Origin: Hyphomicrobiales bacterium
GTDB lineage: Bacteria > Pseudomonadota > Alphaproteobacteria > Rhizobiales > Rhizobiaceae
Direction of reading: 5' to 3'
NCBI GenBank assembly: GCA_900472485.1
Contig: UCII01000026.1
Location: forward strand, 101,032 to 165,031
Length of the DNA stretch: 64,000 nucleotides
The position numbers were made by a program, and so were the translations under genes. The first letter of the stretch is position 1, and each line of letters starts with the position of its first letter. Positions 33,735-42,636 of the stretch are shown here, piece after piece. Under the pieces are notes generated by a model. That model was not told the DNA's origin. It ran no database searches and was given only the letters and a program-made list of their open reading frames with translations.

Positions 33735-33767
33735 GAGACCGGTCTCTTTTTGCATGATACCGGTCTC
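33735..33767. promoter_or_regulatory. Tandem LacI-type operators
   Basis: GAGACCGGTCTC (33735-33746) is a perfect 12-bp palindrome with central CCGG/CG symmetry typical of LacI sites. GATACCGGTCTC (33756-33767) is the same with one change. Their centres are 21 bp apart, two helical turns, on the same DNA face. They lie between the lacI gene and the divergent importer. Confidence 0.7.
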
Positions 33768-33861
33768 TTGTCCAGAAAATCTCTTGCTGCCATAGGGAGT
33801 GGAGATGAGGACGCGCATGCATGAATGCCGATAAGAGCATCCTTCAGAGCGGAGAACGAAC

Positions 33862-34689
33862 ATGAAATTATCCAGCATTTTCTGGGCCATCGCCGCGCCT
33901 CTGCGCGCCGGCGTGCTCGCCTATATCGTCGCAGCAAGCGTCGGCCCGGCGGTTGCCGCCGACAATCCCTATAATCTGATCGATCCGAACGTCATCAGCG
34001 TCGGCACGATGGGAGATTCCAAGCCCTACACCTTCACGACGGCCGATGGGCAATTCACCGGCTTCGATATCGAACTCTTTCTGAACGTCGTTTCCCGCAT
34101 GGGCTTTCCCAAGGACAAGGTGACGTTTACCGGCCAGGAGTTCTCGGCCTTGCTGCCTTCCGTTGCCAACCAGCGTTTCGACGTCGCCGTTGCCGCAATC
34201 GGAACGACCGAGGCACGCAAGAAGACGGTCGATTTCTCCGACGGCTATCTCGCCGGCTATCTCTCGGTTCTGACATCGGATGCTTCGATGAAGGATGCAG
34301 CCGGTCTCAAGGGCAAGCGCCTCGGCGTTGTGCAGGGCACGCTGCAGGAGGTCTATGCCACGAAGAATTTCACCGGCACCGATCTCGTCAAATTTCCGGA
34401 CAACAATTCCGCCGTGGCGGCGCTGAACAACGGCACCATTGACGCGCATTTCCTCGATTATGAAGCAGCCAAACAATATGGCGAGCGCTATCCGGCACTG
34501 AAGATCGCGGTGAATATCCCATCCTTCGACGCACCGGCGGGCTTCGTCGTCCACAAGGGCAACGACGCCTTCCGGCTGGCGCTCAACAAGGCGCTGCACG
34601 AAGCGATGCAGGATGGCACCTGGAAGACGCTCTATGAGAAGTGGTTCCCCGGCTCGCCGATGCCCGATCAATATCTTCCCAAGAAGTAA
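33862..34689 (+). CDS. Amino-acid ABC transporter substrate-binding protein
   Basis: 275 residues with an N-terminal signal peptide ending near AVA-A (~32-33). SBP family 3: VISVGTMGDSKPYTFTTADGQFTGFDIELF, FDVAVAAIGTTEARKKTVDFSDGY and a C-terminal YEKWFPG. It binds an amino acid or related compound in the periplasm for the fused permease-ATPase encoded 68 bp downstream. Controlled by the upstream LacI operators in all likelihood. Confidence 0.92.
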   Translation: MKLSSIFWAIAAPLRAGVLAYIVAASVGPAVAADNPYNLIDPNVISVGTMGDSKPYTFTTADGQFTGFDIELFLNVVSRMGFPKDKVTFTGQEFSALLPSVANQRFDVAVAAIGTTEARKKTVDFSDGYLAGYLSVLTSDASMKDAAGLKGKRLGVVQGTLQEVYATKNFTGTDLVKFPDNNSAVAALNNGTIDAHFLDYEAAKQYGERYPALKIAVNIPSFDAPAGFVVHKGNDAFRLALNKALHEAMQDGTWKTLYEKWFPGSPMPDQYLPKK

Positions 34690-34695
34690 GGCCGC

Positions 34696-34723
34696 GCCGC
34701 TGCCCGGCTTGCCGGGCGGCGGC
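34696..34723 (+). other. Intercistronic hairpin after the binding-protein gene
   Basis: 12-bp GC-rich stem (GCCGCTGCCCGG, one G-U pair) with CTTG loop, 7 bp after the binding-protein stop and before the permease-ATPase gene. Probably sets unequal expression of the two genes. Confidence 0.6.
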
Positions 34724-34757
34724 ATCAACCTGCTTCACGAATTTCATGGGGAATTGA

Positions 34758-36281
34758 ATGGATTGGCTTGAAAATCTCCGTCGCAGCTTCCTCGATTGGG
34801 ATGCGATGGCAGAAGTCCTGCCGAGCATGATCACGGTCGGACTGAAGAACACACTCATCCTAGCGGCGGCCTCCACCGTGCTCGGCGTCATCATCGGCAT
34901 GGTGCTGGCCGTCATGGGCATTTCGCAGTCCCGTTGGCTGCGCCTGCCGGCACGCATCTATACCGATATATTTCGTGGCCTGCCGGCAATCGTGACGATC
35001 CTCATCATTGGCCAGGGCTTTGCCCGCATCGGCCGCGAGATCTTCGGGCCGTCGCCTTTTCCGCTTGGCATCATCGCGCTGAGCCTGATTGCAGGCGCCT
35101 ATATCGGTGAGATCTTTCGATCGGGCATTCAAAGCGTCGAGCGTGGTCAAATGGAAGCCTGCCGCGCGCTGAGCATGAGCTACGGGCAGGGCATGCGGCT
35201 GATCGTCATTCCGCAAGGGGTCCGGCGCGTCCTGCCCGCCCTCGTCAACCAGTTCATCGGCAACGTCAAGGATTCAAGCCTTGTCTACTTCCTGGGGCTG
35301 CTGGCCTCAGAGCGCGAAATCTTTCGCGTCGGCCAGGATCAGGCTGTGGTGACGGGCAATCTCTCGCCTCTGCTGCTGGCCGGGATCTTCTATCTGGTCA
35401 TCACCGTGCCGCTGACGCATCTCGTCAACTATATCGACGCGCGTCTGCGCCTTGGACGACAGGGGCGCGGCTCCGGCGCCGCGAGTGGCCTTGTCGAGGT
35501 CGGCGAACTGGAGGCCGCTTCGGGTGCGCCTTCCGACGCCGCTGCTTCGCGTTTCAAGGGTGGGGCCGTTCAAATTCGCGATCTCAGCATGTCCTATGGC
35601 GATCTCGAAGTGCTGAAGGGCATCGATCTCGACATAGCGAGAGGCACGGTGACCTGCATCATCGGGCCGTCCGGTTCCGGCAAGTCGACGCTGCTCCGAT
35701 GCCTCAATCGGCTCGTGGAGCCGAAGCGCGGCGCCATCGAGCTGGATGGCGAAAGCATCCTATCCATGAAGCCGGAAAGCCTGCGCCGCCGCGTCGGCAT
35801 GGTATTCCAGCACTTCAATCTCTTTCCGGACCACACCGCGCTTGAAAACGTCATGCTGTCGCTGACGAAGATCAAGAGGATGCCGAAAGCTGAGGCGCGG
35901 CGGATTGCCGAGACCCGTCTTGCGGAAGTGGGACTTGCCGGGCGCAAGGACCACCGCCCAGCCGGTCTTTCCGGCGGCCAGCAGCAGCGTGTCGCCATTG
36001 CCCGCGCCCTTGCCATGGATCCGGAAGTCGTCCTCTTCGACGAGGTCACGAGCGCGCTCGATCCGGAGCTGGTCAAGGGCGTGCTCGACCTGATGGCCAA
36101 TCTCGGGCGCCAGGGCATGACCATGGCGGTCGTTACTCACGAAATGGGATTTGCCCGCAAGGTCGCCGATCAGGTCGTCTTCATGGATGAAGGCCGCATC
36201 GTTGAAGCCGGTCCGCCGCAACAGATCTTCGACAATCCGCAAAGCGAACGGCTGAAACGCTTCCTCGCCGAGGTTCTCTGA
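34758..36281 (+). CDS. Fused amino-acid ABC permease-ATPase
   Basis: 507 residues in one chain. Residues 1-235 are an amino-acid-type permease with about five helices, FRGLPAIVTILI and the EAA-loop GQMEACRALSMSYGQ. A 30-residue Ala/Gly-rich linker follows. Residues 270-507 are a GlnQ-type ATPase with Walker A GPSGSGKST (303-311), VFQHFNLFPDHT, LSGGQQQRV and VVLFDEVTSALDP. Usually these are separate proteins, so each functional complex would be a dimer of the fusion. Encoded with the binding protein and an FAD oxidase. Confidence 0.92.
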   Translation: MDWLENLRRSFLDWDAMAEVLPSMITVGLKNTLILAAASTVLGVIIGMVLAVMGISQSRWLRLPARIYTDIFRGLPAIVTILIIGQGFARIGREIFGPSPFPLGIIALSLIAGAYIGEIFRSGIQSVERGQMEACRALSMSYGQGMRLIVIPQGVRRVLPALVNQFIGNVKDSSLVYFLGLLASEREIFRVGQDQAVVTGNLSPLLLAGIFYLVITVPLTHLVNYIDARLRLGRQGRGSGAASGLVEVGELEAASGAPSDAAASRFKGGAVQIRDLSMSYGDLEVLKGIDLDIARGTVTCIIGPSGSGKSTLLRCLNRLVEPKRGAIELDGESILSMKPESLRRRVGMVFQHFNLFPDHTALENVMLSLTKIKRMPKAEARRIAETRLAEVGLAGRKDHRPAGLSGGQQQRVAIARALAMDPEVVLFDEVTSALDPELVKGVLDLMANLGRQGMTMAVVTHEMGFARKVADQVVFMDEGRIVEAGPPQQIFDNPQSERLKRFLAEVL

Positions 36282-36350
36282 CAAACAGGGCCGGCGACAA
36301 ATCAGGCGGCCCTTCGATCGTAACATTCCCTACTGACAAGGTTTTCCAAC

Positions 36351-37478
36351 ATGCATGCTCCCACTCGTTCTTTAAAAGTCGTGGTTGTCGGCGGCGGTAT
36401 CTTCGGGGCTTCCACGGCCGTTCATCTCGCGCGGCTTGGCGTTCAGACAACGCTGATCAACGATGGCCCGCTGGCCAATGGCGCATCGGGCCGCTCGCTC
36501 GCCTGGCTCAATTCCGCAAGGCGTCGCTCCGATGCCTATCATCGGCTGCGTCTCGCCGGCATTGACCGCTATCGCACGCTTTCCGCCAAATATCCGGACG
36601 CAGCCTGGCTACGTTTCGAGGGCGGCCTGACCTGGGATGCCGACGAAGCCGATAACGACATCGTCGCCGTCTTCGATTACGAGCGTGATCTTGGCTATCA
36701 TGCACAATTGCTGACGCCGGACCAGATTGCGAAAGTGACGCCGGGCGTCGACCCTCGTTCTGTGACGCGGCAGGGTGCTATCTTCAATCCGGGCGAGGGC
36801 TGGGTCGATCTGCCGTCCCTGATTGGCGTTCTTGCCGAAGAGTTTCGGGCGCTGGGCGGCGAAATCGTCACCGATGCCGGCCGAGCGACTGTCGATGTAG
36901 AGGATGGCCGCGCCCGCGGTGTCACGACTGCGAATGGCGCCCGTTGGGCGGCCGATGCCGTATTGTTGGCGGCCGGCGGCGAGGTGCCGGCGATCGTTGC
37001 GGAAGCCGGTCAGCATATTGGCGACGATACGCCAATCGCTCTTCTCGTTCGGACGAAGCCGATCAGGCATCCCCTGAAGGCTGTGCTGAATACGCCGAAA
37101 GTTGCCATCCGGCCCACTCCTGACGGCGCTTTTGCGCTCGATTCGGCCTGGTCCGAAGAAGAGGTTATCGTAAATGCCGATGGCAGCTATGAAATCAAGC
37201 CTTCGACACTCGAAGGGCTGCTGCGGGAAGCATCAAAGGTCTTGGAAGGGAACCCGAAGCTCGAAATCGGCGACTACGGCGTCGGCCCCAAGCCCATTCC
37301 TGGTGATGGCGAGCCGGTTTTCGGCGAATTGCAGGCGATCCCGGGCTATTTCGTCGCCTTCAGCCATAGCGGTGCCACCCTCGGCCTGATCGCCGGCGAA
37401 CTGCTTGCCGACGAGATCGCCACTGGTAAGCGTCATCCGCTTCTGACCACTTTCCGGCCGGAACGCTTTGCCAGATAG
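36351..37478 (+). CDS. FAD-dependent amino-acid oxidase-like protein (DAO family)
   Basis: 375 residues. FAD-binding VVVVGGGIFGASTAVHLARLGV at the N-terminus, then ANGASGRSLAWLN, and a C-terminal PIPGDGEPVFGELQAIPGYFVAFSHSGATLG. It belongs to the glycine oxidase/DadA superfamily that oxidises the C-N bond of amines and amino acids. It lies 69 bp downstream of the permease-ATPase in the LacI-controlled unit, so it likely acts on the imported compound. Confidence 0.85.
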   Translation: MHAPTRSLKVVVVGGGIFGASTAVHLARLGVQTTLINDGPLANGASGRSLAWLNSARRRSDAYHRLRLAGIDRYRTLSAKYPDAAWLRFEGGLTWDADEADNDIVAVFDYERDLGYHAQLLTPDQIAKVTPGVDPRSVTRQGAIFNPGEGWVDLPSLIGVLAEEFRALGGEIVTDAGRATVDVEDGRARGVTTANGARWAADAVLLAAGGEVPAIVAEAGQHIGDDTPIALLVRTKPIRHPLKAVLNTPKVAIRPTPDGAFALDSAWSEEEVIVNADGSYEIKPSTLEGLLREASKVLEGNPKLEIGDYGVGPKPIPGDGEPVFGELQAIPGYFVAFSHSGATLGLIAGELLADEIATGKRHPLLTTFRPERFAR

Positions 37479-37605
37479 TTTGATCGGAACGGCAGCGCAC
37501 AGGTTCAAGAGTGTCCGTGAGCGCGGGCAAGCGATCTTCACGGTCAAACCTGTCGCAGCCAGCCGGCGTTCGGCCTTTTCCTGATACCAAGGATGCTGAC
37601 GGCGA

Positions 37606-38928
37606 TCAGGCATGCGGCGGCAAGGGAACGCCCGCCAGTTTGGTCTTGATCCAATCCGAAATACGATAATAGCGCAGTGTCAGCTTCGGACCGTAATTCA
37701 TATAGAAGGGAGCCGCCGAAAGCGGCTCCAGCTTCAGCGACAGGTCTTTTTCCGGCACGCCTCTAGCCCATTCCGAGAGGATGCCGCCGAGCATGCTGCC
37801 TGTTGGTACGCCGCGGCCGGACAGGCCCGTCAGCGCCACGACGCCTGGCGCCAGATCGTAGAGGCGGGGGATGGTGCGGTACTGCATGTCCAGCTCGCCA
37901 AACCAGAAATATTCCCAGCGGATCTCCTGTTTGATCTGCGGATGCAGCCATTTCAACCGGTCGCTCATGACCTGCCGCGTATAGTCCATATCGCGGCCGC
38001 GTCGTCCCATCGGGAACATGGAGGCGACGATCCGGCCTTGGGCATTGTATTTGTAGACATAGATATCGCCACGCCCATCATGGATGGTGGTGTTACGCGG
38101 CAGCACCGACAGCCGCTCGTCGTCGGAAAGCGGCTGGGTAGCGGCGACGAAGACCCTCTGGATCTTGAAGGTCTGGTCCAGCTTCGGCCAGCCGCCGACC
38201 GTATAGGCGCCCGTCGCGAAGATCACCTTGTCGGCAATGACCTCCCCTTTCGGCGTGCTGATCGCCCAGCCGCCCGCCTCGCGCTCGCATCCGGTCACCG
38301 GCGAGCTGGTGTGAATGACGCCGCCCTCCTGGATAACAGCGCGCGCAAGGCCTCGGGAATAGCCGAGAGGATTGAGATGCCCAGCTTCCTCATGCAGCCA
38401 GCCGCCATGGAAGCGCGGACTGCCGGTGATCGCGGCAACCTCGTCCCTGCCGATGGCTCGCGTTTTCGCGCCAACAGCATTGTAGGTGCGAACCTTCTCC
38501 TCGATGGTCTTCATCAGGCCGGGGTAAAGCGCGCCCATGACATAGCCGTTCTGCTGCCATTCGCATTGGATCTGGTACTGCCGGATCATGCTGGAGACCT
38601 GGTCGTTGGCACGCGTCTGTCGAGCAATCAATCGTTCAGCCCAAGGCTCGCCCAGCATGGAGCGCAGTTCCGGCAGGCTGTAATGGGTGAAAGTCGGCGT
38701 GCAGTGCCCGGCGTTGCGGCCCGAGCCGCCGAAGCCGATTTCCTCCTTTTCGAGAAGCACGACGCTTGTGCCGCTCTTCGCGAGCTCAAGAGCGGTGGTC
38801 AGGCCCGTATAGCCGCCGCCGACAATGCAGACATCGACCTTGATCGTGCCCTGCAGCTCCGCTGTATCGGGTGCGGGGGCCGCCGTGGCGTACCACAGGG
38901 TTGTCTTGAACGGTGAGAATTTCGTCAT
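37606..38928 (-). CDS. FAD-dependent oxidoreductase, gamma-glutamylputrescine-oxidase-like
   Basis: 440 residues. FAD motif VDVCIVGGGYTGLTTALELAKSG begins at ~31 after a short extension (FSPFKTTLWYATA) that is typical of PuuB/OrdL-like oxidases, followed by GFGGSGRNAGHCTP. The C-terminal part shows GVVALTGLSGRGVPTGSMLGG, the second FAD contact. Substrate is probably an amine or imino acid. It is the last gene of the dipeptide-type ABC operon, 9 bp after the DppC-like permease. Confidence 0.85.
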   Translation of the reverse strand: MTKFSPFKTTLWYATAAPAPDTAELQGTIKVDVCIVGGGYTGLTTALELAKSGTSVVLLEKEEIGFGGSGRNAGHCTPTFTHYSLPELRSMLGEPWAERLIARQTRANDQVSSMIRQYQIQCEWQQNGYVMGALYPGLMKTIEEKVRTYNAVGAKTRAIGRDEVAAITGSPRFHGGWLHEEAGHLNPLGYSRGLARAVIQEGGVIHTSSPVTGCEREAGGWAISTPKGEVIADKVIFATGAYTVGGWPKLDQTFKIQRVFVAATQPLSDDERLSVLPRNTTIHDGRGDIYVYKYNAQGRIVASMFPMGRRGRDMDYTRQVMSDRLKWLHPQIKQEIRWEYFWFGELDMQYRTIPRLYDLAPGVVALTGLSGRGVPTGSMLGGILSEWARGVPEKDLSLKLEPLSAAPFYMNYGPKLTLRYYRISDWIKTKLAGVPLPPHA

Positions 38929-38937
38929 CCGGCATCC

Positions 38938-39837
38938 TCAATGCAGATCGCTGCGGGCATCGAGTGCATCGCGCAGGCCGTCGCCAATGAAGTTGAAGCT
39001 GGTGACGGCGAGCGTGATGGCGACGCCCGGGACAATGGCCAGCCATGGCGCGCTGGCGAGATATTGCTGGGCGCCGTTCAGCATATTGCCCCAGCTCGGG
39101 AGCGGCGGTTGGATGCCGTAGCCGAGGAAGCTGACATAGGCTTCAAGCAGGATGGCGCGGGCGACCGTCAGCGTGGCGGCGACGATGATCGGGCCGATGG
39201 CGTTCGGCAGCAGTTCGCGGAACATGATCCATCTGTTGGAGAGGCCGAGCATGCGCGCGGCGAGCACGAAATCGCGTTCGCGCAGCGATCGCACCTCCGC
39301 CTCGACGATGCGCGCGGTCTCCATCCAGCTCGTCACCGCGATGATGACGGTGATCATGAACGGGCTCGGCTTGATGAAGGCGGCCAGCGCCAGCAGCAGG
39401 AAGATGCCGGGAAAGGACAGAAAAGCATCGACGAAGCGCATCAGCAATGTCCCGATGCGCCCGCCGTAATAGCCGGCGACCACGCCGATCACCGTGCCGA
39501 TCAGTGTGCTGAGCACCATCGCGAAGAAACCGACGAGCAGTGAAATCCGGCCCGCCATGAACAGGCGCACGGCAACGTCGCGTCCGAGCGGGTCGGTGCC
39601 GAAAATATGGTAGCCGGCCGTAAAGGGCGGCGCGAAACGAGCGCGCAAGTCGATATAGAGCTCGTCATAGGGAAGCAGCGACGGCCCGAGCAGGCAGGCA
39701 AGGACAATGAGTGTGATCATGGCCACGCCGAGGAGCGCGAGCCTGTGGCGCATGAAACGGCGCAACGTGCGATTTTGCCACCAGCGCGAATGGGCGAATA
39801 ATGATTGCGAAAGGGTTGCGGGCGAGGAGGAAGACAT
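38938..39837 (-). CDS. Dipeptide/opine-type ABC permease (DppC/OppC-like)
   Basis: 299 residues from the ATG at 39837, which has AGGAG at good spacing. About six helices; an N-terminal OppC_N-like helix, FGTDPLGRDVAVRLFMAGRISLLVG and the EAA-loop region EVRSLRERDFVLAARMLGLS. Pairs with the DppB-like permease 10 bp upstream to form the channel for small peptides, opines or similar compounds. Confidence 0.92.
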   Translation of the reverse strand: MSSSSPATLSQSLFAHSRWWQNRTLRRFMRHRLALLGVAMITLIVLACLLGPSLLPYDELYIDLRARFAPPFTAGYHIFGTDPLGRDVAVRLFMAGRISLLVGFFAMVLSTLIGTVIGVVAGYYGGRIGTLLMRFVDAFLSFPGIFLLLALAAFIKPSPFMITVIIAVTSWMETARIVEAEVRSLRERDFVLAARMLGLSNRWIMFRELLPNAIGPIIVAATLTVARAILLEAYVSFLGYGIQPPLPSWGNMLNGAQQYLASAPWLAIVPGVAITLAVTSFNFIGDGLRDALDARSDLH

Positions 39838-39847
39838 GGCGTTTCTC

Positions 39848-40798
39848 CTAACCAAGCCGGACGCGCGGATCGACGAAGGCGACGAGCAGATCCGCAAGCA
39901 GATTGCCGATCAGCACGAAGATTGCCGAGAACATCAGGAGGCCCATGACGACCGGGTAGTCGCTGTAGCCGAGGCTATCGAGGAAAAGCCGGCCCATTCC
40001 CGGCCAGGTGAAGACGGTCTCCGCCACCAGGGCACCGCCGAGAATGGTCGGCAATTGCAGGCCGGCAAGCGTGATCATCGGCAATAGCGCGTTGCCGACG
40101 ACATGGCGCAGCAGGACGCGCCGGGGCGAGAGGCCCTTGGCCCTGGCGGTGCGCACGAAATCTTGGTTGATAACCTCGAGCGTGGCTGTGCGCATGTAAC
40201 GGCTCCAGACCGCGATGTTGACAAGCGCAAGCACGAGGCTCGGCATGATCAGATGGATCGCATAGTCACCGAGTGAGCCGTTGCCGACCGTGTACATGTT
40301 GCCGGCCGGCAGCCATTTCAGCTTCAGCGAGAAAATATAGATGGCGACGAGACCGAACCAGAAGGTCGGTATCGACAGCGCCACCATGGCGCCGACGGTG
40401 GCGCTGTAATCGAAGATCGAATAGCGGCGGGTTGCCCCCTTGATGCCGATCCAGGTGCCGATCGCGATCGAGATCACCATCGATGTGCCCATCAGCAGCA
40501 GCGTGGCGAAGAGATGGCCGAAAATGATCGATAGTACCGGCTGGTTGTCGCGGTAGGAGCGGCCCCAGTCGCCCATCAGCAGATGTCTCAGCCAGTCGAG
40601 ATATTGGATCGGCAGCGGCCGGTCGAGGCCCATCTGGGCCGCGATCCTGTCGAGCGCCTCCTTGGTCATGCCTGGCGTCAGCGTATATTGCGACAGCGGA
40701 CCGCCGGGAGCGAGGGTAAGGACGGCAAAGCCGATCATCGATACGAGGAGCAGCAGCACCAGGCTCTGCCACAGGCGGCTCAGGAGATAGCGCAACAT
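39848..40798 (-). CDS. Dipeptide/opine-type ABC permease (DppB/OppB-like)
   Basis: 316 residues starting MLRYLLSRLWQSLVLLLLVSMIGFAVLTLAPGGP, the standard DppB start. EAA-loop VINQDFVRTARAKGLSPRRVLLRHVVGNALLP and the C-terminal FTWPGMGRLFLDSLGYSDYPVVMG are present. Partner of the downstream DppC-like protein. Separated from the binding-protein gene by a hairpin. Confidence 0.93.
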   Translation of the reverse strand: MLRYLLSRLWQSLVLLLLVSMIGFAVLTLAPGGPLSQYTLTPGMTKEALDRIAAQMGLDRPLPIQYLDWLRHLLMGDWGRSYRDNQPVLSIIFGHLFATLLLMGTSMVISIAIGTWIGIKGATRRYSIFDYSATVGAMVALSIPTFWFGLVAIYIFSLKLKWLPAGNMYTVGNGSLGDYAIHLIMPSLVLALVNIAVWSRYMRTATLEVINQDFVRTARAKGLSPRRVLLRHVVGNALLPMITLAGLQLPTILGGALVAETVFTWPGMGRLFLDSLGYSDYPVVMGLLMFSAIFVLIGNLLADLLVAFVDPRVRLG

Positions 40799-40835
40799 GG
40801 CATTCGTCTCCGATGGTTGCGGAATGGGAAGCGAT

Positions 40836-40865
40836 CAGCCCTTCGACGCCTCGGCCGAAGGGCTG
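40836..40865 (-). other. Intercistronic hairpin after the binding-protein gene
   Basis: 10-bp perfect stem (CAGCCCTTCG / CGAAGGGCTG) with a 10-base loop, 10 bp after the family-5 binding-protein stop and before the permease gene on the minus strand. Likely a stabilising or attenuating element. Confidence 0.6.
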
Positions 40866-40875
40866 GACAAGCAGC

Positions 40876-42549
40876 CTATGCCTTGGCCCAATACCAGGTG
40901 CCCACATTCCAGCTGTCGATGCGCACGTTGATGTTGGGAGTGACGTTTTCGACCCCCACCTTATGGCCGCGCACGGTCGCATACTGGAATAGCGGCAGGA
41001 AGGGCAGGTCGTGGCGCATGATCTCCTGGATCTTCTGGTAGACCTTCTTGCGTTCCTCCGGCACGAAGATCTGGCCGCCTTCCGCCAGAAGCTTGTCGAC
41101 CTCCGGATTGGCATATTGCCAGGAGTTCTGGCCGGCTCCGCCCTTGGCGGTGATCGCCGTGGAGCGGAAATAATCCGAGGTGTCGGGATCGGAGCCGGTC
41201 TGGAAGTTGATGCCGACGATGACGGAATCGAACTTCGACATCGTCCAATAGTCGCCCCACATGACCGCCGGCGGCAGGTTGGAGATGGTGAGCTCCACGC
41301 CGATATCCTTGAAGGTCTGCTGCATGAACTGCTGCACCTGTTCGCGGATATGATTGCCGGCGGTGGTGGAGTTGGTGAAGGAAAGCTTGACGCCGTCCTT
41401 CACGCGAATGCCGTCTGGACCCGGCTTCCAGCCGGCGTCATCGAGGATCTTTTTGGCCTTGTCGGTGCTGAATTCCTGTTTCGGCAGGTCCGGATTGTAA
41501 TAGAAGGACTGCTGCGGAATGTAGCTCTCTGTCGGTGTCGGCAGGCCGTAGTAGAGTGCATCGATGATCGTCTGCTTGTCGATTGCGTAGTAGAGTGCCT
41601 CGCGCACCGCCGGGTCCTTGAATTGCGGCTTCTCCATGTTGAAGCCGACGGATTCGACCGTGGCGGCCGGAACGACGGCAACAGCCTTCCCATCCAGCCC
41701 CTTGGCCTCGTCATAGTGATCCGGGGTGATCCATTGCAGGCCGACGACGTCGATATCGCCGGTCTTGAACTGCGTATAAAGCACCGTCAGGTCGGGAACA
41801 TATTTGTAGACCACGGTTTCGAGATAAGGGCCGTTGCCGAAATAGTCGGTATTGGCCGCGAGCGTGATGTGATCGCCGGGGACACGCTCGACCCATTTGA
41901 ACGGGCCGGTGCCGATGGGCGCATTGTTGAAGGGGGCGGTGTTCTTGTCCTTCTCCGCACCAAGGATATGCTTGGGCACGATGAAGGTCATGGCGAGGAT
42001 CGATGGATAGGGCGCAAACGGCTTTTCCATCCGCCAGGTGATTTCCGTCGGCGAGACGACGGTCAGGTCGCGCACCAACTCGTGGCCGGTCTTGCGCCAG
42101 CTGCGGAAGTTCGGATCGACCATAAGTTCGAGGGTGAACTTGACGTCCTCGGCGGTGAACGGCGTGCCGTCATGCCACTTCACGCCATCGCGCAGCTTGA
42201 TCTTCCAATGAAGGCCGTCAGCCGAGATGCCGCCGTTTTCGACCGTCGGAACTTCTGTTGCAAGCGAAGGGGAAAACGTGCCCGCCGGTGTGACGATAAA
42301 GAGCGGATCGAAGACGCTGAAATGAATACCCTCATCGACTTCGATGTGGATCAGATGCGGATTGAAGACGGTCGGCTCCTGCGAAAAGCCGATGACAAGC
42401 TGGCCGGTCGGCTTGGCGGGCGGTGCCGCGAAAGCTTCGCCGCGACCGAGGATATTGGGCATGATCAGCCCGGAGGCGCCGAGCGCCATCATAGTCAATG
42501 CCTGGCGGCGGGTTGGTTTCAGGAGGATGGTGTCATTTGCATCGGTCAT
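40876..42549 (-). CDS. ABC substrate-binding protein family 5 (peptide/opine type)
   Basis: 557 residues. The N-terminus has TRRQALTMMALGASGLIMP, a twin-arginine-like motif with hydrophobic core, then the SBP_bac_5 body (WKIKLRDGVKWHDGTPFTAEDVKFTLE, PIGTGPFKWVE, KPQFKDPAVREALYYAID). It delivers peptides, opines or other amino compounds to the DppBC-like permeases. Followed by two permease genes and an FAD oxidase; preceded by FAD, SDR and MarR genes. Confidence 0.92.
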   Translation of the reverse strand: MTDANDTILLKPTRRQALTMMALGASGLIMPNILGRGEAFAAPPAKPTGQLVIGFSQEPTVFNPHLIHIEVDEGIHFSVFDPLFIVTPAGTFSPSLATEVPTVENGGISADGLHWKIKLRDGVKWHDGTPFTAEDVKFTLELMVDPNFRSWRKTGHELVRDLTVVSPTEITWRMEKPFAPYPSILAMTFIVPKHILGAEKDKNTAPFNNAPIGTGPFKWVERVPGDHITLAANTDYFGNGPYLETVVYKYVPDLTVLYTQFKTGDIDVVGLQWITPDHYDEAKGLDGKAVAVVPAATVESVGFNMEKPQFKDPAVREALYYAIDKQTIIDALYYGLPTPTESYIPQQSFYYNPDLPKQEFSTDKAKKILDDAGWKPGPDGIRVKDGVKLSFTNSTTAGNHIREQVQQFMQQTFKDIGVELTISNLPPAVMWGDYWTMSKFDSVIVGINFQTGSDPDTSDYFRSTAITAKGGAGQNSWQYANPEVDKLLAEGGQIFVPEERKKVYQKIQEIMRHDLPFLPLFQYATVRGHKVGVENVTPNINVRIDSWNVGTWYWAKA

Positions 42550-42636
42550 GATCGTTCCCCTTTTTGTTGGTAGGATTTCGGCTGTTTTTCTCTTTCGTCT
42601 CTTTCGTCTTTGTACTGTCTGCCTGGTTCGGAGAGG

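Noticed and set aside
41011..42573. 520-codon plus-strand ORF opposite the family-5 binding protein
   Set aside because: Antisense shadow; composition is typical of complementary-strand translation.
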